Shown here in pieces: positions 59,636 through 64,000 of a stretch of DNA of 64,000 bases. Origin of the DNA: Tanytarsus gracilentus (Eukaryota > Arthropoda > Insecta > Diptera > Chironomidae); NCBI GenBank assembly GCA_038502055.1, contig JAXRKN010000040.1:1178001-1242000 (forward strand), in the 5' to 3' direction. Both the position numbers and the translations under genes were made by a program. Every line of letters begins with the position of its first letter. Positions within the stretch are counted from its first letter, which is position 1. Below the pieces are notes generated by a model. That model had not been told where the DNA came from. It saw nothing but the letters and a program-made list of their open reading frames with translations, and made no database searches.

Positions 59636-61326
59636 TCAGAGAAATGTCGTCCAATAGACGAGATTCAGTATGAGAAATGAAAATGGAAAGAAAAATCGAG
59701 ACATTTTATCGATAAATAGCGCAATTTCTCGTCCATGACAAAAAGTATCGTACTGTGGCAGACTCGGCCGATGATCGCTAGTTTTAAAGTCATCTTCCGT
59801 TGTTAAGTCTTCATCGGAGTAGCCCTTCATGGATTTCGTGGCTACTGGTCCCATATAATTGTTGACAATGGCAAATTCCATTAGTGATAAGAACACAAAA
59901 ACTGAACAACTACTCATCCAAACATCTATCGCTTTCACATAAGACACCGGCGGTAGACTTTGTTGCGATTGAGTGTTTTGGGTTGCGAGCGTTAAAAGTG
60001 ATGTAACACCTGACGAGAGAAATTAAGTATATTAACTTAAATATTAAACTTTCCGTTCTTCACCTAGAGTAATTCTTGCCGGAATCGCTTCCGGCTTAAT
60101 CCAAAATGAGATCCATGACATGACGACAATAAGCGCTGATGGAATGTACGTGTGAAAAAGATGATAACCGAGACGTCGTCTAAGATTAAAAACCACAGCT
60201 AAACATGTGAAATTTCCTGTCGAATACGGGATTGTACAGTCCATAGTATAATTTTTCGCTATATCTAATTGTGGTAGCTCAATTTCATCACTAACTACGA
60301 GTGGATCAGTAAGGTTCCAAATAAAGACGAGATCTTTAACTGTGTGCGATACTAAATGGATAATAAAGAATTATTACAATAGTTTTATGGATAATGTAAA
60401 AACTTACGACTTTCAATCATCATTGAACAGACCTTAATTATTTTTTTTAAAAATGAATTTACAAAGTTAATTATTAAACAAACCTGTTCATCATGAGGAT
60501 ATGATTCAAATTTCATGGCGCATGATAAAACTAATGTCAATCTTAAAATAAATTAAGTATTAAAAGACTTTCGCAAAAATTAACTTATCTCACTTTGACA
60601 TGTAAAGGAGTGTTTTATCATTATAGAGCCAAAGGTAGTGATTTGGTATCGTCATCTCATGGAATGTTACTTTCTTTGCATTCTTGAAAAAACAATCTGT
60701 GAATGCAGAAAATTGAAAGTTTTTATTCTGTCAATTAAATCTTAACATTGTGATTAATTTCTATGGAATAAAGATATACCTGGTCTCCATATGGAATGCA
60801 ACCATTCGACATCTAAAATTCGATATTCTTCACTCATGTTCTCCGGCAGTCTTAACCTTGGATCCCTCCAACTTTGAGCCTTTAAAAGAATATCTTTATA
60901 AAATTTTAAACCGCATATAAATGCACTCACTAGAAAAATATCGGTAACATAAGTCATCGATTCCTCATTTATGCTATCGATCGATAGTACTGTAACGTGA
61001 AAGTATACGATAGTCGGCTCGCCAAAGATTTTAGGTGCGCGATTTTTATCGTAGCTTCTCGCTTTAATGGGCAGAATATCGGAGAGTTCTAAGCTCATTT
61101 CATTATTGGCCACGAGTTCCGCGGAGTCTGTCGCATTACTATAACAGCAATCAGGAATTTTGTAGCTTTATTTCAATATGTTTAATGTATCATGAGGAAA
61201 AAAACTTTTAATCAAAACCTACCGATGCTTGTGATGTGATGCGTGTGACTGTGTTGACGATAATCCAAGAGAAAAGGTGCTCGTAAAAATGTATGCGGCC
61301 AAAATTATCCTTCGTGAGAGCATCAT
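59636..61326 (-). CDS. Cys-loop ligand-gated anion channel subunit (hodor/pHCl-2 group)
   Basis: Exons: 61326-61223, 61138-60931, 60879-60780, 60696-60594, 60541-60484, 60432-60408, 60351-60064, 60009-59636; 419 residues. Seen: signal peptide (MMLSRRIILAAYIFTSTFS), AQSWRDPRL, WRPDCFFKNAK, the Cys-loop (C179-C193), a second disulphide pair (C238/C249, CTIPYSTGNFTC) as in GluCl/GlyR, M1 ~263-284, P-A-R (290-292) before M2, the mark of anion selectivity, M3 ~324-344, M4 ~400-419. The M2-M3 part (SLPPVSYVKAIDVWMSSC) fits the insect CG11340/CG7589/CG6927 group of pH- and zinc-sensitive chloride channels. The ligand is not decidable from sequence. Start choice: either of two adjacent ATGs. Confidence 0.9.
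60408..60432 (-). CDS. 25-nt microexon of the Cys-loop channel
   Basis: The exon codes VCSMMIES plus one base and supplies the second cysteine of the Cys-loop. It is bounded by AATTAAG and GTAAGT. Skipping it would remove C193 and shift the frame, so it must be constitutive for a working channel. Confidence 0.8.
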
Positions 61327-62062
61327 TCGAATATTTTCAATAAATTTATCAATCCATAAAATTATTAATTGGCTTCAGTCATTGACCTAATTTTGGTTTT
61401 ATATTAACAACACTGCGATTTCCTTATTTTCTTCTTCCCTTTAATTTAATTAAAAGCTCGTTCTATTCCACATGCTTTCCTATGCATTTAAAACTTTTAT
61501 CGACTTTTATATTCTTGCACGGCGTGCCGTCTTCCATCATGAGGAAGTCTAATTATTTTATTATGCAAATGATATTGCATAACTACTTTCGATTCTAAAA
61601 ATTATTTTTACTAATCGAATTTTGTGAAACTAAAAACTTAAAATTATTTTTATCCACTTAATCCTTATTGTGGGCGTTAATCCTTAATTAAGCACTTTCA
61701 CTGATTCATTTGTGTATTTTCTTTTCATTCCTTTTTCAAACTGATTTCATCGATGGTCAACGCGAAACTGACCTATGCAGTTGTAAAACTTTGTGCTCGT
61801 TCATGAACGGAATGGTAATTTAATTAGTGAGAATTTTTTTACACACTTTCAGTTTATAGAATTATATTTTTGTAACATCAATACTGAGAGCGATAAGAAC
61901 ATAATAGTCAGATAAAACGTGTTTAGGAAATTCTTAGATTAGTGGATGCAATTATGATAAAATTAATTCTGTGAACTAGTTTGATAGAAATATAAATGAG
62001 ATTTTATTAAATTACAGTAACACAGCAACCAGCAATAGCATCAAAACATGGATGATTACATT
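61327..62062. other. Intergenic region between channel and kinesin genes
   Basis: 0.74 kb of AT-rich DNA between two genes on the minus strand; it should hold the channel promoter and the kinesin 3' UTR. No exon seen. Confidence 0.6.
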
Positions 62063-64000
62063 TTAATTACTTTCTTGACAATCTTCCGTATCGTCGTCAT
62101 CGACCTCAAAAATTTCGTCTTCCTCCTCATCATCAGCCGACAAAATCTCAGTACTTTTCGATTTCGCTTGCAGCTTTTTGATTTTGGATTCGAGTCTATC
62201 AATTTCAGAATAAGCTTCTTCGACAATTCGCTCGTGTCTTATTTGTTGGCTTTTGAGCTTTACAAAAAAATATAGATATTATCACATACATAAGCATATT
62301 TCATCACCTCACCTTTTTCTCATGATATTGCTTCAATTGAATTTCACTCTCTTCATTCCTCGATTTGAATTTTTCTTGAGCTTCCTTCTGTACAGCTAAA
62401 ATCTCATTTCTATAACGTCTTTCACTAAGCAGCGATTCTCTAACCTTCTCCTCAATCACATTTTTAAGCAAATCAATCTCAAGGCGTTGTGAGCGCAAGA
62501 CATGACGAAGTTCCTCCGATGTCATATTGTTCCACTTGAAGGAATCATCAAGTTCCGATTCATTAATGTATGAGTTATAGCTAAAATTTTAAGTTCAAGA
62601 TTAAATTTAATTTTACATTTGTAAATGCGTTAACTTACGAAGCATTAAAAGACGAATTTTTGACGGGACTTGAAATTTCGTTATTGAAGAATGAGTAACG
62701 AGTCGATTGTCGCTTGAATTTTCTCAATTCTGACTTCTTTACAACAATTTGATTTGCAATGGAACCAAACTTGAGCACATTTAAATTTTCCTCGAAGAAC
62801 TCGACGGTCGGATAGAGATTTACAATCATGATAAATTTCTCATGACCAAAGAGAGAGCTTTGAAGGAGGAGCGTGAGTTTTGAATCGCGTACTGGTATAA
62901 CTGCGTCACATTTTTGCTTGTTTGTTTTTGATTGACTTTGAAAAACACCCTCGAGGCATCTACCAAGCACAAGCAATGAACTATTGATTCCTCCCGTTTC
63001 CTTAAGTTGAACGCCTACATTTCCAGTTTTCTTTAATCGTTCAGCGCCGGCAAGATCGCAAAATTTAAAGCTCGATAGCTGAAACTCAATTCCAATTGAT
63101 ATTTCACCAATCACATTGATGGTAAAAATTGTGTGCGAACGACTTGACTTGGAGTTGATGCCAGTAGCTGCATATGACACTCGATTCAATCCATGATTGA
63201 GAATCTCAAAGGCATGTTTGATGTTCGAAACATAAAGCCATGTGGCTCCATGAACATAAGAATTGCCAGCGTTCGAAAAAATCTTGAGTGTTCTCTGTGT
63301 GTCCTTTTGAAAGTTTAACAAATCAGTAATCTTGTCATTGTAAATTTCAACAAATGACACCCATATGAAGATGCGATGAAAGTGTTGAGCGGACTCTAGA
63401 GAGTGAAACTTATGCTCACTAACGATATTTTCATACTTCCACGGACGAGTCTTTCCCTTCAACATTTTCCTCGAATCAGTAAGAAATTCCTCTACATTAT
63501 CCATCTCCTGTATGACCTGATCATCATTCATCACATCCACCTTATCGTTTGTAATTTTTACGCATGGATAGTCGCTAATTTGCGATTCATATTCCGTGAA
63601 GATTTGTGTAATTGCTCTTGGAACCAATCCAGCTGATGCCTCACCCAAAATTGTATACGTCTTGCCAGAGCTCGAGACACCATAACTTGCAAAAGTGGCT
63701 CCTCTAATCTCAAAAGGATGATTAAGTATGGGTCGAACGATTTTATCGTAGACGGAAACTTGATCAACATCCTCGCTCATGATGGATGTGAAGCTGAAAT
63801 GCTTTTCAGTGGACTTTGTTGCATTACTCGTCTGTGGAATGATGACCTTATGCTTTTCAGCATCAAATGCATACAGATTCGATTGTTCGCTGGATGTTGT
63901 TGGTCGAATCCGAAGAAAAACTGAGACATTCTCGACGGCGTTGATTGCTGGAGAATCACAATCACTCAAATCCTGAAGTGACTCCTCATCATCCGCAAAA
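62063..64000 (-). CDS. Kinesin-6, subito/KIF20-type, 5' end outside the window
   Basis: Exons (5'-3'): from beyond 64000 to 62639, 62580-62313, 62257-62063; about 607 residues in the window. Motor features: SVFLRIRPTTSSEQ, P-loop SSSGKTYTILG, switch I SKSSRSHTIFTI, switch II CDLAGAERLKKTGN, INSSLLVLGRCLEG, and the long insertion between P-loop and switch I typical of kinesin-6. The neck is followed by a coiled coil (SQRLEIDLLKNVIEEKVRES) and an acidic C-terminus (DDEEEDEIFEVDDDDTEDC). Family members act at meiotic spindle poles and the central spindle; subito is the best guess from motor divergence and the short tail. The frame stays open to the window edge, so the start is missing. Confidence 0.85.

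Noticed and set aside
63967..63969. Start of the kinesin-6 at 63969
   Set aside because: That codon is TTG and the frame continues open to the window edge with sensible sequence, so the real start is outside.
1..64000. tRNA, rRNA, CRISPR array or viral genes
   Set aside because: No cloverleaf with box A/B sequences, no rRNA-like block, no direct-repeat/spacer array and no viral gene was recognised; CRISPR is not expected in an insect nuclear genome.

Overview
The window reads as AT-rich nuclear DNA from a dipteran insect, probably a nematoceran such as a chironomid midge. Genes are split by short GT-AG introns of about 55-90 bp plus a few very long ones. Many products are classic insect families (Khc-73, painless, hemomucin/APMAP, a hodor-like anion channel). 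The species call is inference; 'eukaryote, insect, Diptera' is well supported.

Layout. 1-1664: gene-poor AT-rich DNA. 1665-31833 (minus): the complete coding part of Khc-73 (KIF13-type kinesin-3), 19 coding exons, about 2045 residues, from motor and FHA domains to a C-terminal CAP-Gly domain. Its second intron (about 12 kb) is a sink for repeats: a 607-bp inverted-repeat element with 8-bp target duplication, a compound satellite block at 19.35-20.97 kb, and a 1,023-bp non-autonomous hAT element with perfect 8-bp target duplication. 33410-36610 (plus): painless (TRPA channel), head to head with Khc-73. 36796-37122 (minus): cytochrome c. 38104-38759 (plus): HIG1-domain protein. 39451-40951 (plus): F-box/LRR protein. 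41276-41961 (plus): small four-TM protein. 42608-44384 (minus): GT49 glucuronyltransferase of the B4GAT1 family. 45817-47162 (plus): another four-TM protein. 47301-49066 (minus): CDC40/Prp17 splicing factor. 49353-56893 (plus): hemomucin/APMAP locus. 57519-58619 (plus): secreted CCP/EGF protein. 58654-59416 (minus): four-TM protein. 59636-61326 (minus): Cys-loop anion channel. 62063-64000 (minus): 3' part of a subito/KIF20-type kinesin-6 that runs out of the window.

The most unusual locus is hemomucin/APMAP at 49.35-56.9 kb. One 5' exon encodes the start codon and a type II membrane anchor. It is followed by four tandem beta-propeller cassettes, each with its own stop codon and AATAAA but no start codon or anchor exon. 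All four first acceptors need the same phase as the single anchor exon, and the gaps before cassettes 3 and 4 (123 and 75 bp) are too short for independent 5' ends. The sequence therefore predicts one anchor joined to one of four alternative terminal ectodomains. Cassette 3 carries a 138-bp insertion with an in-frame stop; cassettes 2 and 3 share a 59-nt identical block; cassette 1 has lost two conserved Asp residues; cassette 4 alone carries a Thr-rich mucin tail built from phase-0 mini-exons.

Exon boundaries were worked out by hand from splice signals, reading phase and family similarity. No alignment or transcript data were available.
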